From contig NC_060906.1 of NCBI RefSeq assembly GCF_014805685.1, positions 4,437,424 through 4,501,423 on the forward strand: 64,000 bases of DNA. Direction: 5' to 3'. Position numbers and translations under genes: made by a program. Position 1 is the stretch's first letter. The number at the start of each line of letters is the position of its first letter. The DNA is from Silurus meridionalis. Lineage: Eukaryota; Chordata; Actinopteri; Siluriformes; Siluridae. Below the pieces are notes generated by a model that saw only the letters and a list, made by a program, of their open reading frames with translations, was not told the origin of the DNA and did not search any database. Shown here piece after piece: positions 43,630 through 55,511 of this stretch.

Positions 43630-45240
43630 CTGTCTTCTGTTTGCTATCAAGAGAACAGCCCGCAATCTGGAGATAAAAATGGAGGAAAACTAAATTGGAG
43701 GTATTTAGAATTGTGTATAAAGACAGTATGCTCAGCTACAGACAGGCACTAAAAGCTGCTAGAGCTGAAAACCTGAGCAAACTCAGAGAAAACAACAAAA
43801 ACAATCCCAGGTTCCTTTTTACTACAGTAGCTAAACTAACTACAAATCAGGGCTCTGAAAATTGTGTTCCATCACAGTTTAGTAGTGAAGACTTTATGAA
43901 TTTCTTCACTGAAAAAATAGATAACATTTGAAAAACAATTGTGGTGGTCTGAGACCATCTCCTGACACAATCTCACATAAAACTCCACAACTACACTGTT
44001 TTAAATGTACAGGACAGGAAGAGCTGTATAATGTTATTACCAAAGCTAAATCAACATCATGTCCGTTAGATCCAATTCCAACTAATCTATTGAAGGAACT
44101 GTTATATACAGCTGGATATATTATTAACTCCTCACTATCGTTAGGTCACGTCCCTAAATCCCTCAAGTTAGCAGTTATTAAGCCCGTCATTAAAAAACCT
44201 AATCTGGATCCAAACACGTTTTCGATTTACAGACCAATTTCAAATCTGCCATTTATGTCTAAGATTTTAGAAAAGATTGTCGCTGCCCAGTTATATTCCT
44301 ACCTGCAAGAGAACAATATTTTTGAAAAGTTTCAGTCAGGTTTTAGGCCCCATCATAGCACAGAAACTGCCCTAGTTAAAATCACTAATGACCTGTTTTT
44401 AGCTTCAGACCAAGGCTTTATCTCGCTGTTAGTTTTACTAGATCTTAGTGCTGCATTCGACACTATAGATCATGATCTTCTCCTAGATCGCTTACAGATT
44501 TAGACGGATGTTCTGTAACCACTAGTTCAACGGTAAAAGACCTGGGAGTTATTTTAGAGCAACTTTTCTTTCAAAAACCATATCAACCAAGTTACAAATA
44601 CATCCTTCTTTCACCTTAAATTTCTAAGCTAAGAAACGTTATCTATATCTGATACAGAGAAGCTCGTCTATGCGTTCATGACCTCCAGAATAGACTATTG
44701 TAATGCATTACTAGGTGGATGTCCTGCATCATTAATAAACAAGCTTCAGTTAGTTCAGAATGCAGCAGAGAGAGTTCTCACAAGGTCAAGAAAATATGAT
44801 CATATAACCCCAATCTTATCATCCCTACACTGGCTTCCTTTCAAGTTTCGAATAGACTACAAACTACTACTTCTTACTTATAAGACTTATAACCAGTCTT
44901 TTAACACGCTACAATCAGTCATGCTCGCCTGAGATCTCAAAACTCTGGGCTTCTAGTAGTTCCTAGAATAGCAAAGTCCACTAAAGTTGGTAGATCATTC
45001 TCACATTTAGCTCCTAAACTCTTGAATAGTCTTCCTGACAGTGTTTGGGGCTCAGACACACTCTCCAAGTTTAAGTGCAGAATAAAAACGTATCTTTTTA
45101 GCAAAGCCTACACATAACACACATCACAGATCATAAACTTGTGCTACAGAACATCTGATCAAATGCACAGCTGTTCCTGGCAAGCCTACAATTTTAACCA
45201 AAATTATTAGAAATAATGCCAATTTAATCAGTTTAATGTC
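43630..45240 (+). mobile_element. LINE copy of the same family, plus strand, RT palm deleted
   Basis: Frames include SYRQALKAARAENLSKLREN (43695-43931), [40 protein letters not shown], and [17 protein letters not shown] (43928-44503). The sequence then jumps from DRLQI straight to a VKDLGV-like stretch (about 44500-44560), omitting the YADD box. It continues with SRIDYCNALLGGCPASLINK and [20 protein letters not shown] (44678-44932), and C-terminal LLNS and FLAKPTHN stretches to about 45120. Several stops and frame changes. Compared with the minus copy it extends further 5'. Confidence 0.85.
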
Positions 45241-45574
45241 AAACAAGGCACCTGAAATGAAAAAAAATTTAATTAGCTTCAAAGCAGTACTCTAACTCAT
45301 TCTGCCCCACGGTAGAATCATCGATTATTGTCGAGAGGTGAGGAGAAATATGACCATATGGGTATAAGCTGCTCGATCTGATTGCTCACTCCCACTTTGC
45401 TACTTTTTTCTGTAACCCCATGGATGGAGAAATAATAAAAACCAAAGCGTCATCTATCCACAGCCCAAAGGGAACTGCTGCTGAGACACAGTATCTATCA
45501 GCGCTCTAGCAGTCATAAACATGTGTTGTTTATGTCTGTCTGCCTGTGATGGAAGGGGCATTAAAAATGCATAA
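45241..45574. other. No recognisable feature
   Basis: Probable LINE 3' tail to about 45295, then unassigned sequence. Confidence 0.4.
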
Positions 45575-45990
45575 CCCTAACCGTGTAACCCTAATTTATA
45601 ACCCTACCCCTAACCCTGTAACCGTAATGTATACCCCTACGCCACCCCTATCCATGTAGGGGTTATGACCCTACCCCAACCACTACCCTTAAACCTATAA
45701 CCCTAAATTATGTCCCTACCCCTGTAACCCTAATTTACAACCCTTCCCCTAACACTGTAACCCTTGTTTATAACCCCTAATCTAACCCTGTAACCCTAAT
45801 GTACATCCCTAGCCCACCCGTATCCATGTAGGAGTTATTACCCAACCACAACCCCTACCCTGGCAACCCTAATTTATAACCCTGAACCTAACCCTGTAAA
45901 CCTAATGTATACCCCTACCCCACCTCATCCATGTATGGGTTATGTCCATACCCAAACCCTAAAGCCTAACCTTGTTTCCCTAATTTATAG
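45575..45990. repeat. Degenerate telomere-like CCCTAA repeats
   Basis: Many CCCTAA, ACCCTA and CCCTAACC words, arranged in a looser unit of roughly 45-90 bp (AACCCTGTAACCCTAATTTATAACCCT, ATCCATGTAGGGGTTATG). Exact TTAGGG-hexamer tandems are short, so this is a telomere-like minisatellite rather than a true telomere. Confidence 0.85.
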
Positions 45991-46065
45991 CATTTACATT
46001 TACATTTGCGGCATTTAGCAGACGCCCTTATTCAGAGCGACGTCCAAAAGTGCTTTGAGTCTCTA
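45991..46065. repeat. Common fish interspersed repeat fragment
   Basis: CATTTACATTTACATTTGCGGCATTTAGCAGACGCCC...AGAGCGAC matches a short motif seen throughout fish genomes. I cannot assign it to a superfamily from 75 bp. Confidence 0.5.
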
Positions 46066-46122
46066 GCAATAAATAAATCTACACTGTTACGCCAGATTAC
46101 AAACTTGATATTAATATACAGT

Positions 46123-48690
46123 GAGGAAAATAAGTATTTGAACACCCTGCTATTTTGCAAGTTCTCCCACTTAGAAATCATGGAGGGGTCATGGAGAACA
46201 GGTAGCAGCACCCAATTTTAAAGATGACCTCCAGTAAAAGAAGTAATATTTGGCTTCATTTTGAGGAGGCTGGACCTAATTAGGCAAAATGCAAGTTTTG
46301 CAACAATATTTTGTCAGGCCAAGGAGGAACAACATCAAATTATAGATGTCATCTCCAAGTAAAGCATCCAACTGCATTGCTTATGCAAGTGAGACAAGAG
46401 GATCCTATGGAATCTACACCAGCCTCAGGTAGTAGTGCTTCTGTGACTGCAGTCTTCTCTAATACTGGCTCTACGGCATCCACATCTGGAACTGGCACCA
46501 GTGTCCAACTAACAAGACAAAGTCAAATTACAAGCTTTCTGAGAACACCAATTGGCCCTATCAGACAAAACAATTAGGATGAGGAACTAGTTAAAATGAT
46601 TACAGCAGATTGACAACCTTTCTCAATTGTTACCGACACAGGATTTAGAAGATTTGTGAAGGCACTTGATCCATCATATGTTTTACCAAACAGAAAGACC
46701 ACAGCTTTACAACAAAATGAAAGAAGAGCTGATGGTAAAAGTCAGCAATGCCGCTGCTGTGTGTCTGACCACTGATTGCTGGACATCACGAACAACTACC
46801 AGTTTTATGGCAGTCACTTGTCATTTTATTGATGAAGATTTTACAATTTCATCATCTCTTCAGGACTGCTACTCATTTACAGACAGACACACTGCTGACA
46901 ACCTAGCACTGAACTTGTGGAAAATCACAAACAAAGTTGTTGCTTGTGTTTCTGACAATGGCAGCAACATAAAAGCATCCATTCGGAAAGCTGAATGGAG
47001 GCACTTGCCATGCTTTGCCCATTTACTTTAAACCTTATTGTAAGGGAAAGCTTGAAACACATTCAAGAGACAGTTGCAAAAGTGAAGAATGTTGTTGAAT
47101 ATGTCAACAGAAGCACCGTTGCCACAGAAAGATCAAAAGCAACACAAAAACAAATGGGCCTTGAAGAGCTTAGGCTCAAGCAGGATGTAATAACAAGATG
47201 GAACTCTACTTATTACATGCTGAAAAGATTTTGGCTGCAGAAGGAAGCAATCATTGCTACACTTGCCCTGGTTAACCCCAACCTTCCAACACTGACACTT
47301 GATGAACGGGACATAATTAAAAATGTATGTGAAATTCTTCAGCCATTTGAAGAAGTCACTGTTGAAATGTCTGCTGAAAGCTATCTATAATTTTAAGTGG
47401 ATGATTTTATAAAATTTAAACCAACATGAATTTATCTTATTATAAAAATATGGTAACTTATATTATAGATCTGACTTAGTTCTTTTGTGTTTTTATTAAA
47501 ACAGATATGTGACTGCATCCAAGGTCATTTTGATGTCAAGGGGACTGCAAAAAGTTGTCCAGCGATTGAGGGGTGCTGTGTTTAACCATGGCCCAGTTAC
47601 TGCAATGATAGACTCATTGGCTGAAGACATGCAAAGGCGCTTTCACCAAATTGAGCATTTTCGTCTTTATTCTGAGGCAACGCTGCTTGACCCCAGATTT
47701 AAACAAAAGGCATTTCATGATGCAGCAGTTGCAGACAAAGCAGCCAAAAGCATAACTGCTGCTGCGGCAAGGGTTTGGTCCAGAACCGAAGAGCAAACTC
47801 AAGCCGAGCGCACAGCTCCTTCTTCATCTGAACAAGTGTCTTCAATCTGGAAGGATTTTTATGAGAGAGTGTCTGATGCAGTCAGCATCAGCAACCCAAC
47901 ATCCACTGCAATGGCATCAATGCGAGGTTATCTTGCAGAGACCTTAATTCCCAGAACAGAAGACCCACTGGCATGGCGGAAATCATTTATTATAAATTCT
48001 ACTTGTGAAAGTGTCATGATTTACTCTAGTAATAGTAAATTTATTCCTTCCTTTTAAACAATCAGCTGGTTTTAAGGAAAAACAAGGAATCACATTTTTG
48101 TGCAGCATCCATGATTATGATCATACAAATCCATCTGGTGAAAAAGTGTTGAACACATGAAGAAAGGCAGGTGAAAAAAGGCATGGAAGTCGAGACACCA
48201 GCTGAAATCAATCAGTAATTAGAAAGCAGTCCTGCCCCGTGTCAGTGAAAATCAATATCAGCTGCTTCAGTCCCAACTAATGGCCTGTATAAAGATCTCA
48301 TTACCAAGGTGTCACACAAGAAACATCTCATGATGGGTAAAAGTGAAGAGCTCTCTCAAGACCTTCACAACCTTATTGTTGCAAAACATACTAATGGCAA
48401 TGGTTACACAAGGATTTCCAAACTTCTGAATGTTCCAGCGAGAACTGTTAGGATCATAATCCAGAAGTAGAAAGAACATCATCTCACCATAAAGCAGCCA
48501 TGACCAGGTGCTCCTTACAAGATTTTAGACAGAGGAGCAAAAAGAATATCAGAAGAGTTGTCCAAGAGCCAAGGACCACTTGTGGAGAGCTTCAGAAAGA
48601 CCTGGAATTAGCAGCTACAACTGTTTAGAAGAAAAGCCCCTGCTGCAAAGAAGGGAGACCTGACCCAGCTGAAGAACTGGTGCCCAGTGT
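46123..48690 (+). mobile_element. Tc1/mariner remnant interrupted by a hAT element
   Basis: The left terminus ACAGTGAGGAAAATAAGTATTTG begins at about 46123. After the hAT insert (46197-48057) Tc1 sequence resumes from about 48080 with GTGAAAAAGTGTTGAACACATG. A transposase start is at about 48333-48480 (MMGKSEELSQDLHNLIVAKH then TNGNGYTRISKLLNVPART), followed by stops. The match ends near 48690, before the catalytic domain, so the right half is lost. Confidence 0.7.
46197..48057 (+). pseudogene. hAT/ZBED-type transposase, interrupted
   Basis: A BED-finger remnant appears first (SNYRCHLQVKHPTA, 46311-46380), then a Ser/Thr-rich linker. The catalytic domain follows in 46666-47031 (VCLTTDCWTSRTTTSFMAVT, VACVSDNGSNIKASI with its catalytic Asp) and, after a frame change, 46995-47390 (CFAHLLNLIVRESL, KQDVITRWNSTYYMLKR). 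The hAT C-terminal region is in 47509-48057 (RRFHQIEHFRLYSEATLLDP and RFKQKAF). A ~115-bp gap between AESYL and VTASKVILMS ends in a good acceptor (TATTAAAACAG) but lacks a GT donor. The dimerisation motif at the very end is missing. A dead copy. Confidence 0.8.
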
Positions 48691-49628
48691 CACTACTGTA
48701 CTGTACTGTACTGTATAGGTATGTTGTTCTCTATTTCCAATATGAAGTATGTAAAAGTAGAAAACCCTTTTCCTCATCCAGCATCAAAGAGAGATGTCAA
48801 ACAAATTGGGAAGAAGGAACAAGGGAAGGGAAAAATAAATAAATGCAAAATAAAATTTAAAAAACAACCATGCGAAGACAAGGCAGGAAAATAATTTATT
48901 GCAGTAAATTCCCATTTACACAAATTAATATTTCTAATTATAATATTTTATGTAATAATGTTCAAAATGCATTAACACATTTACTGACACTCAATTTTAT
49001 AATAATAAATTGCTTCTTTTATCTAAATAATTGCTTAATTTATCTGCAAGCATTCAATTAGCCTATAGCTGATATCAGAGCATGAGACTGCATGGTATTA
49101 AATAACACCAGATGAACTAAGGGAAATCACAAAGTCATCAGCTTTTCATTTAGGTTTTTTTTTTCTTTTTAGTACTGCTAATGGCATGCATCTTTTTTTC
49201 TGTTCAAGGCTCCTCCCCCTCTGATCAGCACCAATGATGACGAAGAACAATCATTAAGGCAGAGCTACTCTTAATTATTTCATCTCATAAATATTTCTGG
49301 TTCGTGACATTTACTAATTTCTTTTGCCAATATTTGATTCCCAAAACCTTAAAATAATATATTTAAAATATGATTTTAAATGATTGTGCATTTGTAGAAT
49401 TCTTCTCTTTTTTAGGTTTTGATACGGTTCTTATGACCTTCGTTACACTAGCAACAAGTACACGCTTGTAAAGAGGAATGCCTGTCAAGAGGACCACATC
49501 TATGTGATGAGACTGTTTGTTGCCTAGTAATGTCAGAAATCTATCTAAACCCACCCACTTCATGACAGAGTGGAAAGACTTTATTGGGAAGTAATATATT
49601 GGTGAATTCAGTGAGTTTAACTCTTTTT

Positions 49629-49636
<8 letters not shown>
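48691..49636. other. No recognisable gene
   Basis: AT-rich; a short TACTG run occurs at 48697-48712. No repeat family recognised. Confidence 0.5.

Positions 49637-49674
<38 letters not shown>
49637..49674. repeat. (GT)n microsatellite
   Basis: About 18 GT units. Confidence 0.97.
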
Positions 49675-49676
<2 letters not shown>

Positions 49677-49965
49677 GGTTATACAGAAGACTTGTATGCT
49701 TTTTTTGTGCTTTTTTCTTGGGCATCTCTGTTACAAGTTGTTTTGTAGTTTTATTACAGTGTCAGATTCTCATGTTGATTCTGATTCCGTGTTCAGCAAT
49801 GGCAACACATGTACTGTTTTATGTTACAGTAAGTTGAAGTATTTTGAGAAGCAGTAAAGTAAGCTTTGTTTTGTGCATGGTAACTATTCTGTGTAAGAAG
49901 ACAGGTTTTCATTTGAATAAATAATTTTTGACTCTGAATGCATGGTCTTGATTTTAGTTTATATA

Positions 49966-51505
49966 CAGTGCCCTCCACAATTATTGGCACCCCTGTTTAA
50001 GATGTGGTCGTGGACTTCTAAAAATTCTCCTTTTTTTTTAAAACAACATAGAACCCAAATGCAAAAAAAGAGAAAAATCCAACCTTTTATTTAAGTACAT
50101 TACTTTGGTGGTAAAAAAAAAATCATACATTTAGAAAAAAAAAAACCTTGAAATCATGTGTGCCACAATTATTGGCACCCCTAACAATTCCTCTGAAAAA
50201 TATATATATTTTTTTTATATATATATTTTCTGTAGTTGCTAAGGTTGGTCAGGGTATCTAGGGACTTTTAATTAGTAATTCATGATTTCCTGTTTCCCTG
50301 GGGTATAAATATGAAGTGACACAGAGGCCTAATTCTCTTACCCATTTGTCAACATGGCAAAGACAAGAGAACACACCATTCAAGTAAGGCAGATGTGTGT
50401 CGACCTTCATAAGTCAGGCAATGGCTACAAGAAAATAGCCACTCGCCTTAACTTGCCGGTATCTACAGTCAGAGGAATCATTAAGAAGTTTAAAACAACT
50501 GGAACAGTGACAAACAAGGCTGGAAGAGGTCCCAAGTTTATCTTGCCACAATGCACAGTGAGGAGGATGGTAAGAGAAGTAAAAAAAATTTCCAAGCTCA
50601 CCGTCACAGAATTGCATCAAAGAGTGGCATCTTGGGGTCACAGAGTCTCCAAAACAACCATCAGACGCTCTCTACATGCCAACAAGCTGTTTGGGAGGCA
50701 TGCAAGGAAAAAGCCTTTTCTCACTAACACTCACAAACGTAAACGTCTGGAGTTTGCTAAGCGGTACTGGGACTTCAACTGGGATCGTGTGCTTTGGTCA
50801 GATGAGACTAAGATTGAGCTTTTTGGCAACAAACACTCTAAGTGGGTCCGGCGTAAAACAAAAGATGAGTATGCCGAAAAGCACCTCATGCCCACCGTGA
50901 AGTATGGTGGAGGATCTGTGATGCTGTGGGCCTGTTTCTCTTCCAAAGGCCCTGGGAACCTTGTTAGGGTGCATGGCATTATGACCGCTTTGAAGTACCA
51001 GGATATTTTAAATAAAAACCTGATGGCCTCTGCCAGAAAGCTGAAGATGGGTCGTCATTGGGTCTTTCAGCAGGATAATGATCCAAAACGTGGCAAAATC
51101 TACACAAAAGTGGTTCAGCAGTCACAAACTCAAGGTCCTCCCATGGCCATCTCAGTCCCCAGACCTCAACCCAATCGAAAACCTGTGGGGCGAGCTAAAG
51201 AGAAGAGTGCATAAGAGAGGACCCAGGACACTGGATGATCTAGAAAGATTGTGCAAAGAAGAATGGTCAAAAATCCCTCTCTCTTCGCTCCAATCTTGTG
51301 AAATGTTATAGGAGGAGATTAAGTGCTGTCTTGTTGGCAAAAGGAGGTTGTATTAACATCAGGGGTGCCAATAATTGTGGCACACATGATTTCATGTTTT
51401 TTTTTTTTTTCTAAATGTGTGATTTTTTTTACCAACAAAGTAATGTACTTAAATAAAAGGTTGGATTTTTCTCGACCACATCTTAAACAGGGGTGCCAAT
51501 ATATC
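49966..51505 (+). mobile_element. Tc1/mariner element, nearly complete
   Basis: The left terminus CAGTGCCCTCCACAATTATT then GGCACCCC follows a TA at 49964-49965. An inner copy of GCCACAATTATTGGCACCCC occurs at 50162-50182, so each end has repeated binding-site-like motifs. The right end shows GGGGTGCCAATAATTGTGGC at about 51362-51381 and ACAGGGGTGCCAATA at about 51488-51502, but the outermost ~18 bases (up to the terminal CACTG) are replaced by unrelated sequence. It contains an almost intact transposase. Confidence 0.92.
50354..51311 (+). pseudogene. Tc1-like DD34E transposase with a single frameshift
   Basis: Frame 1 (50354-51105) carries the paired helix-turn-helix DNA-binding region: HTIQVRQMCVDLHKSGNGYK, VSTVRGIIKKF, then a GRGPK GRPR-like hook, and the second HTH (LTVTELHQRVA, VSKTTIRRSL). 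The catalytic domain shows LWSDETKIELFG (first Asp), a glycine-rich GGGSVMLWACFSS box and FQQDNDPK (second Asp). The frame then slips and frame 2 (about 51090-51311) gives [20 protein letters not shown] with the final Glu. Reading AAACGTGGCAAA instead of the expected His codon there indicates a 2-base loss near 51090. Apart from that the protein is full length, about 320 residues, so this is a young copy. Confidence 0.92.
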
Positions 51506-51688
51506 TACAGTCCAGTTTCCATTTATAAGCTCTGGCACTATAACTGCATTGCAACAAGCTTTGGTTGGGAGTAAAGGTTCTGCTGTCAGTAGCTGACCGG
51601 CCATTTTCCCACAAGTATTACAGCTGCTCATTTCTTCTGTGATTCCAAGATGATCAACCCAGTATGGGATCAGTGCCATCTTTAGTGC

Positions 51689-51689
<1 letters not shown>

Positions 51690-51748
<59 letters not shown>
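51690..51748. repeat. (CA)n microsatellite
   Basis: About 29 CA units. Confidence 0.98.
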
Positions 51749-51753
<5 letters not shown>

Positions 51754-51952
51754 TGGATGTATATAATATGTATATGATGTATTATATAATATTTCCTACA
51801 AAAACACCATAAAACTATAATCATTAAATATAAAGTATAGAAGAAAAATAAATGAAGTATGAGAAGATATCATATGGTTTAGCGTGATGACTGTATATTA
51901 GTTTAATTATCTACTGGACATTTCCTGAGGAAAAACTAAGTTAAATGTTAAA

Positions 51953-51956
<4 letters not shown>

Positions 51957-52031
<75 letters not shown>
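51957..52031. repeat. (AAT)n microsatellite
   Basis: About 25 AAT units with one GAT interruption. Confidence 0.98.
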
Positions 52032-52032
<1 letters not shown>

Positions 52033-53084
52033 TGAATAGATACATTATTAAAGACTTCTTTTTGCCAAAGTTGTATATTTTAAGTGTTAATATTTGGATT
52101 ATTATTTCAATCAAAAATGGACACAAAACTAATTTGTTACTCATATTAGCTACATATAATGTTTATTCAGTCACACAAAAGTAATGTAAATAAATATAGA
52201 GTCAGTGTGATTAGGGTGATATTTTAAAGTATATAAATGAGGGTGTAAATGAACATATTGAAGTAACTTTACTGACTTTAGCAAAGTGGAATTTTCAGGC
52301 AGCAGTGGGCAGCCAATCAGATGGAACTGTTACAATCACTACTAAATATTTACTTTTATATTGATTAAATTATGTTTATTTTATAGACATAGTAATGTCC
52401 TTAACAACCTTTACATTTTACTCCTCTGCTAATTACTTAGTGATCATGCAGTAATTCGAGGCTTTCCGTTTCAGGATGTAACGCTGATGTTTATCGCTGT
52501 TCTTGTGATTTTCTCTCTAAAAGAAGATTTTTAACTTCCATAACCATGTTATAATCCATTATGAACAGATTTCACTTGTAGATTATGACTGATGATTAAG
52601 TGGAAACTAAATTATTAGTGAATGCTGGTGAAATTGGAGAAACCATGTGATCAGAGTGTAGGATACATGGGGAGACCGTGGAACCGGGAAAGATGAAAAA
52701 AGAAAAATAATAAATAAAATAAAATAAAGCCTTTTCACCTTTATGTGAAGAATGTGGTGGTACAGCTGTGGGAATTCTGTCCCAGGAACACGGTGACAGA
52801 TATCTCCCTGTTGTGTATCTTTCTGAATCTGTACACAACATAACACAAGGGTCTCCCTCGTGCTTGCGTGCAGTAGCTGCTGCGGCTCTGATGGTCTGAG
52901 ATGCTGAGAAAACGGTGCTGTCACATCCTTTGATACTGAACACCTCACATCAGCTAACAGCTATTTTACACAACCTCAACACACAACATATGACAGCACA
53001 ACGTAGATCTGGTTATGAAATCACACTCTTGAATACAGAAAACTTCACCATTAAGCCTCTTCTCAGCCGCATTCAGCTGTAGTA

Positions 53085-53816
53085 GTGCTGTGTGATCTGC
53101 TAGACTTCATAGATTTAGATGGTTTTGATGACACACATGATTGCCTTAAACACATTGAACAAGAGACCTCTTGTAGGTCTGATCTTTTAGATACGACCCT
53201 GGAAGAGGGGGATTGTCTATATGTAGATGTTCATGTTCAAAACCTTCTGATGTGTAATTATGTGGATATGCGGTTGTAAGATTACCTGATGTAATAGTTG
53301 ACGCTAAATCATTACCATACACATCTGCACACAGCTGCAGAGTTGGTAAAACCTACAAGAGCATGTCAGTTGTCTGAAGGTAAAGTAGTGACTATATACA
53401 CTGATTCTAAGTCTGCTTATAGTGTTGTGCATGATTTTGCTGAAACATGGAAGCAAAGAGACTTTAAAACAGCTGATGGAAAGCCCATAGCACATTTTAA
53501 TCTCATAGGCGACCTTTTAAAAGCTGTTCAGCTCCCTGCCAAAGTGGCCATAGTGAAGGTTAAAGGACATGCCGTAGGTGATTCAGAGGAAATTCAGGGA
53601 AACACATTACCGGATAAAGTAGCTAAGAAAGCAGCAAAACAACCAGTAGATTTGGACACAATACATACAAACCCTGAGATCTCGATGATGTCACACATCT
53701 CCAATATACCAGACATTGACCTAAAATACTTCAGAGTCAGCCTACTGAGGAGGACATCAAGTATTGGGCTTCTAAACAATGTAAATCAGATTCTGCTGCT
53801 ATCATTAGAGATGTAG
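53085..53816 (+). pseudogene. Endogenous retrovirus-like pol remnant (RNase H region)
   Basis: The 53298-53816 frame contains ELVKPTRACQLSEGK, VTIYTDSKSAYSVVHDF (with the TDS metal-binding Asp of RNase H), GKPIAHFNLI and KVKGHAVGD, an order typical of the RNase H domain of gammaretrovirus-like pol genes. A frame just upstream (53085-53279) would correspond to the end of the RT connection region. No protease, RT active site, integrase, envelope or LTR was recognised nearby, and stops surround the fragment. This is an old, non-functional remnant. Confidence 0.75.
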
Positions 53817-54715
53817 ATAAAAAATTGCTCTGCCTAAACTAGCTTTAATAGTGTTGGTGAAGCATTACCATGGGATGTCACACATTAGCATACACTACTT
53901 AAAAAAAAAAAAGGTTTTTTTACAGTTAAATGTCTGTATTTTTTTTATAGAAAATTACCATTTTTTCAATTTACAACAAAAAGCCTGTTGTTTTACATAT
54001 ATTATCTGTATTTTAACGTTCCGTCATTAAATTTATCAAAAATTTATTGTATTTTGTATTTATAGAAATGTTCTGGTTTTTAAAAGAAATGAGCTGTATT
54101 TTCACAGAGTAATTTGTATTTTCACATAGAATGATATCTAATATTTACAGATTATTCTTGTAATCATTAAGTCAGTGTTTTTATTACCATTGAAGACAGT
54201 TAATCATATGAAGGTTAAAGCTGTTTTTTACACTAAATTATTATAAATTAAAATGTGGTATTTGCTCATGTCCCAGTAAACAAAAAGTCAATAATTTAGG
54301 TTTTTGTGGTTTATATTTTTTCAGTAACAATTCCTACAATATCCAAAAATCTAATCAAATATAATACAATATAATGTTTAAAAAATTACACAGAACTCAA
54401 ATCTGAAATACTACAAACATTATTTTAATTAAAAATAAGGCATTGGTCCAGTATGGAATTTTAAACAGTAAAGAACTGAAAATAATTAGCTTCTTTAAAA
54501 AAATCATCAAATAAAAGCAATAAAAAAAAACAACAACAACAACCTGCACTTAAAAACATCAATAGTGCCAACCAACAAAACACTTTTTGGATTCCGTGCA
54601 TGGGTTCTCCTGGTCTCCTACACCACCGCTGCTCAGATCATCCTTCTAGTAGGTTCCCAACCGCCATAAAAGAAAAATAAGAAGATTCCGGCTAGGCTCC
54701 GCGCGTGAGCATACT
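53817..54715. other. AT-rich spacer, probable MITE sequence
   Basis: AAAAAAAAAAGGTTTTTTTACAG at about 53901 followed by many TTTTACAGT/CTGTATTTT motifs resembles small fish MITEs with tetranucleotide-rich ends. No gene. Confidence 0.35.
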
Positions 54716-55288
54716 GCGGTACTTTAGGTATTTTTGCTCTGTTTCCACACGAACGGTATTTACTTGTCGAACCTGCGCTTCAATGCAGATTTTAGTGCTG
54801 ATTTGAGACTTGCCAACAAATATTTAGTGGATTTATTTTTTAAATATCAGACTAAAGAAAGAACTTCGTGAATAAATTTGTGTTAAAAGTTTTAATTTCT
54901 TACATTTTTATATTTATGTTTAATAAAAATGGGCAAGTTCTCAGTGAATCATGAATAATTAAGCAAATCATAAAATAAAGATTAATTAAATCATTTTTTA
55001 TTATATATTCAATATTTTATTAACTATTTTGTAATATCTATCCTATTTTTATGTATGTAGAATATTATTAGATAAATTATTTTAGTTTTTTTATATTATT
55101 TATATAAGTATGGTTAAATTCTATAAACGTAATAAAGAAATTATATTTGATTAAATATTTATGATTTACTGAAAAGTCATCAATTTTTATTAAGGATATA
55201 AATAAATATATATAAAAAACCCTAAATTTACACCTTAAATGTAACACATTTATTCACTACATGCAAAATTGGACTATGATGAGTTTGT

Positions 55289-55312
55289 GTACACACACAC
55301 ACACACACACAC
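55289..55312. repeat. (CA)n microsatellite
   Basis: About 12 CA units inside the foldback element. Confidence 0.9.
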
Positions 55313-55448
55313 TTCAAGATAAATCACACACTTAATTACTTTCACTTAAAAAAATATATAAAACATAAAGACAAAGCAAAAAATATTTATTAAATTACCT
55401 GTTACTGTTTATTTACATAAATTTTCAAACAAAACATTTTATAACTTC

Positions 55449-55507
<59 letters not shown>
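55449..55507. repeat. (AT)n microsatellite
   Basis: About 29 AT units inside the foldback element. Confidence 0.97.

Positions 55508-55511
<4 letters not shown>

Larger units (their letters stand above)
51506..53064. other. Non-genic sequence with microsatellites
   Basis: Contains (CA)n at 51690-51748 and (AAT)n at 51957-52031. The rest is AT-rich; two overlapping minus frames (52596-52948) have no recognised domain. Confidence 0.5.
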
